The notes under the pieces are model-generated. The model made no database searches. It was not told the origin of the DNA and was given only the letters and a program-made list of their open reading frames with translations. A stretch of 60,495 nt of DNA, taken from the NCBI RefSeq assembly GCF_001571325.1, contig NZ_BCTO01000020.1:1-60495 (forward strand). Direction: 5' to 3'. The translations under genes and the position numbers were made by a program. Source of the DNA: Delftia tsuruhatensis NBRC 16741. Its GTDB lineage: Bacteria > Pseudomonadota > Gammaproteobacteria > Burkholderiales > Burkholderiaceae_C. Shown one piece after another: positions 15,784 through 24,900 of this stretch (position 1 is its first letter; each line of letters starts with the position of its first letter).

Positions 15784-16562
15784 GCAGGCACCAGGCAGGC
15801 CGCTGCGCCCAGGCGCAGGCGGTCGATGTCGGCGGACAGAGTGTCCAGGAAGTCGGGAGCCGACTGGAGGAAGAAATGCCCGCCATCGAAGCAATGCAGC
15901 CGCGAGCCACCCGTGGTCATGGCGGACCATCCCGCCATCGCCAGGGGCGTGGCGAGCGTATCGGCCCGTCCCGCATAGGCCACCACGGGGCAATCCAGGA
16001 GATGCCCCGGCCCCGGCAGCGGCTGGGCCGCCAGCGCGAAGTCGGCCCGCAGCACGGGCAGCATCATGGTCCAGAAACCAGGGTCGGCATCCAGCTCGGG
16101 CGGGATGCCGCCATAGGAGCGGACCAGCTGCTGGAAGGCGCCATCATCCAGGCCAGCCGTATCGGCCACGGCCGGGCGACCGGGGGGTGCGCTGGCGGCC
16201 ACCAGCAGCCCGCACGGTGGCGGCAGGCCGCGTGCGGCAAGGTGCCTGGCCAGGGCAAACGCAAGGCGCGCGCCCAGGCTGCAGCCAAAGAGCGCGTAAG
16301 GACGGTCCAGCCAGGGCGCCACTGCGTCGGCAAGGCCGGCCAGCATGGCGTCCAGGCTGACCAGCGGCCTTTCCGACAGCCGCGTTTCGTGGCCCGGGTA
16401 CTGCAGCGGCGCCACGGCCACGCCTGGCAGATGGCGGCGCCAGCCCAGATAGGCCGAGGCACCGCCACCGGCGAAGGGCAGGCACAGCAGGCGCACGCCT
16501 GCATCCGCCGCACCTGCACCGAAGGCCAGCCAGGGGCAGCGGGAGGGCTGCATCGATGTCAT
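15780..16562 (-). CDS. Type II thioesterase (external, editing)
   Basis: 260 aa alpha/beta hydrolase of the NRPS/PKS type II family. Oxyanion region LPFAGGGASAYLGW (28-41), nucleophile S95 in GCSLGA, acid D201 in GRADTL and H229 in GGHFF. Such enzymes remove misprimed or stalled acyl groups from carrier domains. The residue before the serine is Cys rather than the usual His. Because no integral TE domain exists in the megasynthases, a role in release cannot be excluded. Confidence 0.9.
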   Translation of the reverse strand: MTSMQPSRCPWLAFGAGAADAGVRLLCLPFAGGGASAYLGWRRHLPGVAVAPLQYPGHETRLSERPLVSLDAMLAGLADAVAPWLDRPYALFGCSLGARLAFALARHLAARGLPPPCGLLVAASAPPGRPAVADTAGLDDGAFQQLVRSYGGIPPELDADPGFWTMMLPVLRADFALAAQPLPGPGHLLDCPVVAYAGRADTLATPLAMAGWSAMTTGGSRLHCFDGGHFFLQSAPDFLDTLSADIDRLRLGAAACLVPA

Positions 16563-16582
16563 CGCAACCGGGCAGTGCCTGC

Positions 16583-17161
16583 TCAGGACGCGCCGGCCTT
16601 GCCGCCGCCGACGTTCTTCTGGACGAAGGCCTTGCCCTCTTCCACCTGTTGCTTGAGCTTGCTGCTCATGTCCGAGACCTTGACATCCAGGAAGGTGCCG
16701 CCCGTCTCGAAATGCTGCATGAACAGCTTGCCGACCGCGTAGGTGGTCGCGCCCGCCAAAGTGGACTGGGCCAGCACGCCGGCAGCGATGCCCACGCCCG
16801 GGATGAACTTCAGCAGGCTGGCCAGCGGTGCCGTCACCACCAGCGGCAGGTAGCCTCCCAGCAGTGCGCCCAGCAGCTTCTTGCCGGTCTCGTCCGACAG
16901 CGAATGGCCGTACAGGCGGCCCACCTTGCGCAGCAGGCTCAGCTGCACGCCGGTGAGGGCGATCAGGTCCAGGCCCGGAACCGGCAGGATGCCGATGCCC
17001 ATGGCCGTGATCACGTGGTTCTTGATGGTGTGCAGGGCCTCGTTTTGCCGCTCCTGAGGGGTCAGGGGCGCATCGGCTGTTTCAGCAGAGGCCACGGCAG
17101 CATCGGCAATGGCCGTGTCGGTGGCAGGGCTCACGGTACTTTCGGCTTTTTCCACGCTCAT
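16583..17161 (-). CDS. DUF697/EcsC-like membrane-associated protein
   Basis: 192 aa. An acidic Ala/Thr-rich N-terminus (1-45) leads into a DUF697-type helical domain: IKNHVITAMGIGILPVPGLD, LTGVQLSLLRKVGRLYGHSL, then Gly-rich hydrophobic helices (LLGALLGGYLPLVV, FIPGVGIAAGVLAQSTLAGA). GGAG is 7 nt before the ATG. First gene of the second transcription unit. This family associates with membranes; its job in an NRPS locus is unknown, but a second copy (10967-11389) closes the same operon. Confidence 0.75.
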   Translation of the reverse strand: MSVEKAESTVSPATDTAIADAAVASAETADAPLTPQERQNEALHTIKNHVITAMGIGILPVPGLDLIALTGVQLSLLRKVGRLYGHSLSDETGKKLLGALLGGYLPLVVTAPLASLLKFIPGVGIAAGVLAQSTLAGATTYAVGKLFMQHFETGGTFLDVKVSDMSSKLKQQVEEGKAFVQKNVGGGKAGAS

Positions 17162-17247
17162 GGGAAATCTCCAGTTGGGGAACAAGTGGCCCGGCGCACG
17201 GCGCCGGGAAGGCGGCACAGGAAGCGGAGTTCGCCCAGTGCCACGGC

Positions 17248-17312
17248 GGAACACAAATGTTCCAAAGTGTCACCGACACCGGAATCATTCGTGAAACACA
17301 GGTAACAGTCAA
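17248..17312 (-). promoter_or_regulatory. Promoter and leader palindrome of the export/editing operon
   Basis: On the minus strand a -35 box TTGACT (17312-17307) and a -10 box AATGAT (17289-17284) are exactly 17 nt apart. Just downstream, in the leader, is a perfect inverted repeat GGAACA-N4-TGTTCC (17248-17263) and a smaller one, GTGTC-ACC-GACAC (17267-17279). This splits the locus into a megasynthase unit and a support unit, and the palindromes are candidate operators. Confidence 0.55.
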
Positions 17313-17384
17313 CCCTGCGCGCCGCGCCCTGGCCGCGGGCGCAGGAGGGGGTCAGGGGACTGCGAACGGGGTGCATTCGGGGCC

Positions 17385-18989
17385 TCAGCCTTCGGCTTTT
17401 CCGTAGAGGCGCTCGGCCGGGATGCCCAGATCCTCGCAGGCGGCCAGCAGGGAGCGCACGGAGCGCATGGCGGCCGACTCCGGGTCGAACTCGATGCTGG
17501 TGATGAACGACAGCCACGGCTCCAGCCCCAGTGCATAGACGAAGACCTGTTCGCACTGCAGCATGCGCAGCAGGCCCATGGCGCGGCGGTAGTCCGAGCC
17601 GTCGAGCCGGCGCGACTGGTCGCGTGCGCGGTCCAGCGGTGTCGGCAGCAGCGGACCGTACAGCCAGCTCAGGGGCGCGCCCTCGCACTCCATGCCGATG
17701 AACAGGGCCTGCAGCGAACCCACCACGGGGCGCAGGTGCTCGTACAGGCGAGGCTCCAGATTGTTGGAGTCCGCCGCGAACAGCAGGCGGCTGCCGGCGG
17801 CATCCACCAGCCAGGCGGCCTTGGTGCGAATGTCCAGATCCGCATGCTCGCCCAGGAAAGGCAGGGCGGTGACCGTCAGGTCGCCCTCGCTGAAGACCTC
17901 CAGCGGGCCGATTTCCTGCACATCGGCAAAGCCCGCCGCCTGCAGTGCGAGCTTGAGCGAGGGGTCGGCAAGACTGCCTCCCCCGCCGGCTGGCACCAGA
18001 ACCCGACCGATGCGCGAGCGCAGGGCCAGCAAGGTCTCCAGCTGCACATGGTCCTGGTGGTTGTGCGTCAGCGCCACGCAGTCGATGCGCTGCGGCAGGT
18101 CGGCCAGCGTGAAGCGCGGTGTCTGGCCCGCGCTGCCACCGGCAGGCACCAGGGGATCGATCAGCACGCTGCGCCCGCCTGGCGTCTCGACCAGCACGCA
18201 GGCATGGCCGAAATACCGCCAGCGCGCGCTCCCCACCGGCGCCGTGCACGCCAGGTCCCCACCGCGCCGGGCCGGTGGCGTGCCGGTCAGCAAGGCGTGG
18301 AAGCGGTCGGCCCGCGCGCCCTCCAGCCCGAGCGACTCGGCGATGGCGTCGAAAGGGCGCGGTGCGTGCCGCAGCGCTGCCAGCATGTCGTTGGCGGGGC
18401 TGGCATACGGAATCTGCAGGGCGACCGCTCCGTCACGTTCGAGCTGCGGCGTGCCCAGGGCAAAGGGCCGCACATCGCCGCCGCGCATCACCAGCGTGCT
18501 CTGAGCCGAAGTGTCATACAGCGGGCTGCGGTAGAGCAGCGCCTCGATCAGGCGCAGGTCCGGTGCGCCGGTCAGCGAGTACACGAGCTCCGCATAGCCG
18601 CGCACCGAATCGGGAAGGCGCGGATACAGCTGCGCCATCGAATGCCCGTCGGCCTGGGTCTTGAGCAACTCCCAGCACTGCCCCAGATCGGCAGCAAACG
18701 ACAGCAGCCCGGCATGGCGCTGGCGCGTCTCGTCCAGCAGGGCCTGTATGTCCCCGCGGCGCTCGGCCGGCCAGTCCATGAAGGGGCCGCCGCGCATGGC
18801 GGCATTGGCCACTGCCTGGGCATGCAGCTCGGGCGCCTCCAGATAGGACTCCATGATGCGCACGTAGCGGTTGGCCAGGTACAGGGCCGCCGTGGCGGGC
18901 GAAATCAGAAAGGACCAGGCATACCAGCCCGCGAACCGTGGCACGGCCACCACGTCCTCGCGCAGATAAAGCGGTGTTGCGTCAGCCAT
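17385..18989 (-). CDS. CmlA-like diiron beta-hydroxylase of carrier-bound amino acids
   Basis: 534 aa, close to the 532 aa I recall for CmlA of chloramphenicol biosynthesis. The N-terminal domain (residues 5-75: WYAWSFLISPATAALYLANR, MRGGPFMDW) matches the CmlA N-terminal dimerisation domain. The C-terminal half is a metallo-beta-lactamase fold with H309-x-H311-x-D313-H314, LGEH and LFAADSN as metal ligands. CmlA uses O2 and a diiron centre to beta-hydroxylate an aromatic amino acid while it is bound to an NRPS carrier. Here the second A domain of the adjacent NRPS has a Phe-type code, a plausible substrate. The start at 18989 has GGAG 4 nt upstream and overlaps the NRPS stop. Confidence 0.85.
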   Translation of the reverse strand: MADATPLYLREDVVAVPRFAGWYAWSFLISPATAALYLANRYVRIMESYLEAPELHAQAVANAAMRGGPFMDWPAERRGDIQALLDETRQRHAGLLSFAADLGQCWELLKTQADGHSMAQLYPRLPDSVRGYAELVYSLTGAPDLRLIEALLYRSPLYDTSAQSTLVMRGGDVRPFALGTPQLERDGAVALQIPYASPANDMLAALRHAPRPFDAIAESLGLEGARADRFHALLTGTPPARRGGDLACTAPVGSARWRYFGHACVLVETPGGRSVLIDPLVPAGGSAGQTPRFTLADLPQRIDCVALTHNHQDHVQLETLLALRSRIGRVLVPAGGGGSLADPSLKLALQAAGFADVQEIGPLEVFSEGDLTVTALPFLGEHADLDIRTKAAWLVDAAGSRLLFAADSNNLEPRLYEHLRPVVGSLQALFIGMECEGAPLSWLYGPLLPTPLDRARDQSRRLDGSDYRRAMGLLRMLQCEQVFVYALGLEPWLSFITSIEFDPESAAMRSVRSLLAACEDLGIPAERLYGKAEG

Positions 18990-21900
18990 GTGTCTCCTCA
19001 AGCCAATAGGTCAGCGGCCGGTCCTGGTCCAGCGTCTCCAGCAGGTGCGCCATGGACTCCAGCAGGGCGTCGGCCACGGCGGGAGCGACCTTGAGCGCGT
19101 CGTGCACCGCCAGCAGGCGAAAATCGTCGCCGGGCATGACTTCCAGGTTGAACGGGTGGTGCCAGGCGTCACGGATGTCCACATCGTGAAAAGCCAGGGC
19201 GGCGCTGTCGCTGCCCAGCTCGCCCAGCGGGTAGTTCTGGATGCGCAGCGCCGTGCCGAACAGGTCATCGGCATCGGCCAGCCCGGCGGCCGATGCGATA
19301 GCCCGCGGCGCCAGCCAGGCATGACCGGACGCCTGCATGCGCCGGCGCTGCAACTGCTGGCAGGCGGCGGCAAAGCCCTGCGCCCGGTCCAGCCTCACGC
19401 GCAGCGGCGGTGTGGCCAGCATGGCGCCCACCATGGCCTCGGCACCCTCGAGTTCGGCGGGACGCAGGGCCGAGGTGACGCCAAAGGCCAGGTCGTCGCG
19501 CCCCATGTGCCGCGCCAGCACCAGCGCCCACGCCAGCAGGGCCACGCTGGGCACCGACAGGCGGTGGCGGCGGGCAAAGGCAGCCACGCTGGCGCCCGTC
19601 CCGGCTGCCAGCACCCGGTGCACCTGGCGGGAACGTCCGCTGGCCACGGCTGCCTCGGCAGCAGGCCAGCGCGAGGGCGCCAGGCCCGCCAGTTCATTCT
19701 TCCAGAAGGCCTGCGCGCTGCCCGCATCCTGCGCATCCAGCCAGTCGAGGAAGCGCCGCACGTCGGGCGCTGGAGTGTCGGGCGCCGCCGCGCCGGGCAA
19801 GCGGCCCGCATAAACGGCCTGCACATCGGCCATCAAAATCGGCATCGACCAGCCATCGACCAGCAGGTGATGGTAGGTCCAGCAAAAGCGCCAGCCGCCG
19901 TCCGGCATGCGGGCGAGCGCAAAGCGCATCAGCGGGGCGCTGGCAAGATCGAAGCCGCGCGCCTGCTCGATCTCGCGCAGCGCATCGTATGCGACCTGTG
20001 CATCGGCGGGTGTCCAGGCAGACCAGTCCTCGGTGCGCCAGGGCGCGGCGGTGAGGCTGTCGTCCACATGCTGGCGCGCCGACCCGACTGCTGCGTCCAC
20101 AGAGAAACAGGCGCGCAGCGCCGCATGGCGAGCCGCGGCGGCGTTCCAGGCAGCCATGAAAGCGGGCACATCCAGCGTCGCAGGCAGGCTGGCCCCCAGT
20201 TGCACCACATAGGCGGACGATCCCGGGCAGGCCAGGGCGTGGGACAGCATGGCGTCCTGTTGCGGCCCCAGGCCATGCGAGGGCAAGGCTGGCGCGCGCA
20301 AGGACGGGCTGGCCTGTGCGCCGCCTGCCTGTACAGGACCGGCTTGCCGCGCACTGGCCGCCGCGTGCACCAGCCAGGCCTGCATGTCGGCGGCCAGCGC
20401 CGCAATCCAGCCTTCCTCCAGGTCCCGGGGATCGTAGGTGAGATCCAGCGCCAGCCGCCCGTCCGCCACCATGGCATTGACTTCCAGCGGGAAGGCACGC
20501 GGCGTGCTCGCCGCGAAGCCCGGGCCGTCGCGCTCCGGCGCCGGGCGCAGGCCCTCGCCTTCGGGCCATGCCGTATCCCATTGCCCCAGGTAGTTGAAGG
20601 CGATGCCGGGCGGGGCCTGCGCGGCCAGGGCCTGGCGCACGGCCGGCTCGGGCGAAAGCTGGCTGAGCACGCCGTAGCCGAAGCCGCGCCGCGGCATGGC
20701 GCGCAGCGCCTCGCGCACGGCCGCAAGAGCAGACAGCGCGGACGGGCCCGCAGCGCCGTCCACAGGCGGGGCATCGGGCAACGACCGTGGCAGGGGCAGT
20801 GCCAGGGGTGCCAGCGCCGTGAACCACCCCACGGTGGAGCCCACCTCCAGGCCTTCAAGCACCACATCGCGGCCATGCGACTCCAGCGCCACGCCGATGC
20901 AGCGGCCCTGGACGCGACCGGCCAGGGCCGAGGCCAGCGCCGCCAGCAGCAGCTCCTGCATGGAGGCACCATGGACCCGTGGCGCCTCGCGCAGCAAGGC
21001 GCCAGTCTCGTCCACGGACAACTGCACGCCGAGGGTGACGGCTTCGCCCACCGTGGAGGCCGCCCCGGCGCCACGCGCCAGCGGCAGGCAGGCGTCGCCT
21101 GACTGGGCCAGCCAGTACGGCAGCTCGGCACGCGCCGACTGCGATGCCGCATGGCGCGACACGGCTGCCGCCCAATGGCTGAAGGACGCGCCGGGCGGCC
21201 TGGCAATGCGGCCAAGGCGGCAGGCCTCGGCCAGATCGTCCAGCAGTACGCGCCAGGACACGGCGTCGATGGCCAGGTGGTGCACGACCAGGTGCAGGCG
21301 TGCCTGTGCCTCTGGCTGTGCATGAGTTGGCGCCTCCTCCTGGCCAGGGGGAAGGTACAGAGCCGCGTGCATCAGCGGGCCCGCATGCAGGTCCAGCCGC
21401 TCCTGGTTGGCCACGGCGGCGGCCTGCAGCCGCTCGCGCCAGGCGGCCGGCGTTTCGCCAGGCGGCGATGCCACCACCTGCAGCAGCGGGACCGCAGGCG
21501 GCACAAGGCCATCGGCCAGCGTCTGCACCCAGCCGCCGTCCTCCCGGCGATAGCGCAGGCGCAGCGCATCATGGCGCTGCAGCAGCAGCGCCAGCGCGGC
21601 CTGCAGCCGCCCGGGCGCCAGGTCGGCAGGCACGGTCAACAGGAAACTCTGGTTGTAGTGCTGGCGCTGCGGAGCCTCCAGCGCCAGGAACCAGCGCTGG
21701 ATGGGCGTGAGCGGCACGCGGCCATCGCCTGCAACGTCCTCGGTGGCGTGGGGCTGCACCATCGGCCCTCCGTCCTGACCCAGCAGCGCCACGAGAGCAG
21801 CCACCGTCTGCGAGGCCGGGTCCATCAGTTGCGCCAGCGTGATGGCCAGCCCCTGCCGGTTGGCCCGCGCAACCACCTGGATGGCAAGAATGGAGTCCCC

Positions 21901-24900
21901 GCCCAGCTCGAAAAAGCTCTGGTGCGGCCCCACCTCGGCAACGCCCAGCACCTGGGCCCAGACCGCCGCCAGCCGTGCGCAGGCGTCGCCTGCAGCGGCG
22001 TCGGCGTCGGCGGCAGGCGCTGGCGACGACGGCCGGGCCGGCTGCGCCGCCAGTTGCCGGCCCAGTGCCTGGCGGTCGATCTTGCCGCTGTGGGTGAGCG
22101 GGAGCTGGTTCAGCTCCACGAAATAGGCGGGAACCATGTGCGCAGGCAGGCGGGGCGCCAGGTACGCGCGCAACGCCTCGGCGCCGACGGGGTGCGCGGC
22201 CCCCACGCAGGCCGTCAGCCGGTGGTCGGCCTCGCCGTGCGCGATGACCAGCACCGCTGCGGCCTCCACACCCGGGTGGGTGGCCAGCGCGGCCTCGATT
22301 TCGCCCAGCTCGATGCGCAGGCCGCGCAGCTTGACCTGGTGGTCGTTGCGGCCTGCAAAGTGCACGCGCCCATCGGCCAGGCGCCAGCCCCGGTCGCCCG
22401 TGCGGTACAGCCGCTCGCCGGGGTCGCCGAACGGATCCTGCACAAAGCTGGCCGCCGTCAGCCCGGGACGCCCCAGGTAGCCACGCGCCAGCCCTGCACC
22501 GCCGATGTACAGCTCCCCCGGCGCCCCCGGGGGCAGCAGGCGCATGTCCTCGTCGAGCACATGCAGCTGCATGTTCGGCAGCGGCCGTCCAATGGGCAGC
22601 CGGTCGGCGCGTTGCACGCCCTCCTGCACGCTGACAGCCACCGAAGCCTCTGTCGGACCATAGGCATTGAAAAAGCGCCGGCCCACCGACCACCGCAGCG
22701 CCAACTCCGGTGCACAGGCCTCGCCGGCCACCACCAGCAGGCGCAGCGCATCAAGCGAGGCCGCATCCAGGGTGAACAGCACCGTGGGCGGCAGCGTTGC
22801 GGCGGTGATGCCATGGCGCCGCACAAAGGCCTGCAGCTGCGGCCCGGCCCTTGCCATGTCCGGGGCAGGCACCAGCAGCGCCGCCCCATGGCGCCAGGCC
22901 ATGGTCATCTCCCAGATGGAGGCGTCAAAGGACAGCGAGGCGAACTGCAGCACGCGATCGCTTCCATCCAGCGCGAACACGCGCTGCTGGGCATGGGCCA
23001 GGGCGCGCATGCCCGCCCGCGTGTTGACCACGCCCTTGGGCGTGCCCGTGGAGCCGGACGTATAGATCACATAGGCAGAGGACGAGGCCTGCGGTTGGGC
23101 AAGCACAGTGGCCTGGGCAGCCTCGTCTGGCGACAGGGTGCCGAACAACTGCTCCGGCGTGAGGCAGCGCAAACCCAGCTCTTCCGCCACGGGCAGCGCG
23201 GCATCGGCCAGCACCAGCACTGCGCCGCTGTCCTCCAGCATGAAGCGCTGGCGCTGCGCCGGCAGCGCAGGGTCGATGGGCACAAAGGCTGCGCCCGCGT
23301 GAAGGATTGCGGCAATTGCCGCCAGGCAGACGGGCGAGCGGCCCAGGCACAGGGCCACACGGGTTTCTGGCCCTGCACCCAGGGCAGACAGCGAGCAGGC
23401 CGCCTGGCGCGACAGCCTCGCCAGTTGCGCATAGTCCATGCGGCCGTGTGGCCCTTCCAGGGCCGTGGCGCCGGGCGTGTGCTGCGCCCAGTGGTCGATC
23501 CAGTCCACCAGAAAGCGCTCGTCCATGGCCTCGACAGGGCCGGTGCCGGCCTCCAGGGCATCGCGCGCCTGCTCGGGCGAGAGCTGCAGCAGCGAGCCCA
23601 GTGCCTGACCGGGCTGCGCCGCCATGGCGGCAAGCAGCGCATCGAGGTGCGACAGCAGGCGGCGCGCTGCCGCAGCCGGCACCTGCTCGCGGTCGCGGTG
23701 CAGTGCCAGGCGCCATCCGTGCGCGCCTTGCATGCAGGCCAGGGTGAGCAGGAAGTTCGTGCGCTCATGGCTGGCGACTGCGGCCAGGCACAGACCACCG
23801 GCCTGCAGCGCATCGGGCGCAGGATAGTTCTGCACCAGAACCAGGGACTGGAACAGATCGCAGCCTGGCTCCAGTTCCGAGGCCTGGCGGATTTCCGCCA
23901 GCGATGCGGCCGCATGCTGCTCGCGCTCCAGATGGTCCTGCTGCAGCGCGGACAGCCACGAGAGCAGCGGCATGCCGGCAGCCACACGCACACGTGCCGG
24001 CACCGTGGCGATCAGCATGCCGACCATTTGCTCCACGTCAGCGATGTCGGGAGAGCGCCCCGACACGGTCACACCGAACACCAGGTCGCGGCTGCCGCTG
24101 TGGCACGACAGCAGCAGCGCCCAGGCGGCCTGCAGCACGATGCCGGGCGTGGCACGCGCGGCGCGGGCCAGCGCGGCCAGGGCGCTGCTGGTGGCAGGCG
24201 GCAGCAGGCATTCGATCGGGTCCGGAGCCTCAGGCTCGACAGGCTCCCCGGCCTGGCGCAGAAAGGCCAGTGAGGTGGGCTCGTGCAGGCCCTGCAACGC
24301 CTGGCGCCAGAAGGCCTGGTCGGCCTGCACGTCGCGCCGCTGGTGCCAGCGCACGCAGTCGGCGAAATCGGGCGCGCGCGGCAGCGCTGGCGTGCCATCG
24401 CCCAGTGCCTGGCCGTACAGGCGGAAGACCTCGTCCATCACCACCGAGACCGACCACCCGTCCAGCAGCAGGTGGTGGGCGCTCCACAACAGCTCATGGC
24501 GGTCTTCTGCCGTGCGCAGCAGATGCAGGCGCATCAGGGGCGCGTGGCGCAGGTCGAAGCCCCGGGCCCGGTCCTGCGCCAGCAGTGCCGACAGGGCGGC
24601 ATGCTGCGCGGCCGTATCCATGGCGCGCCAGTCGTCGTGCTGCCAGGGCAGCTCCACGTGGACATGCACATGCTGCATGGCCTCGCCATCGTCCCAGTGG
24701 AAGCTGGTACGCAGCACGCCATGGCGTGCCACCACAGCTTCCCAGGCACGGCGCAGCGCTGCCGGGTCCAGCGGACCCTGCAGGGTCAATGTCAATTGAT
24801 CGAAGTAGACCTGGTCATCGGGTGCACGCAGACTGTGGTAGAGCAGGCCATGCTGCAGGGGCGTGAGCGCCAGCACGGCCACCGGAGCACGGCTGCGGGG

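Noticed and set aside
21151..24273. Very long open frame on the plus strand opposite the NRPS gene (also 18988-21102 and 26533-28680)
   Set aside because: The translations are His/Gln/Arg/Gly-rich low-complexity strings with no domains, exactly antisense to clear NRPS domains. High-GC genes commonly leave such open antisense frames.
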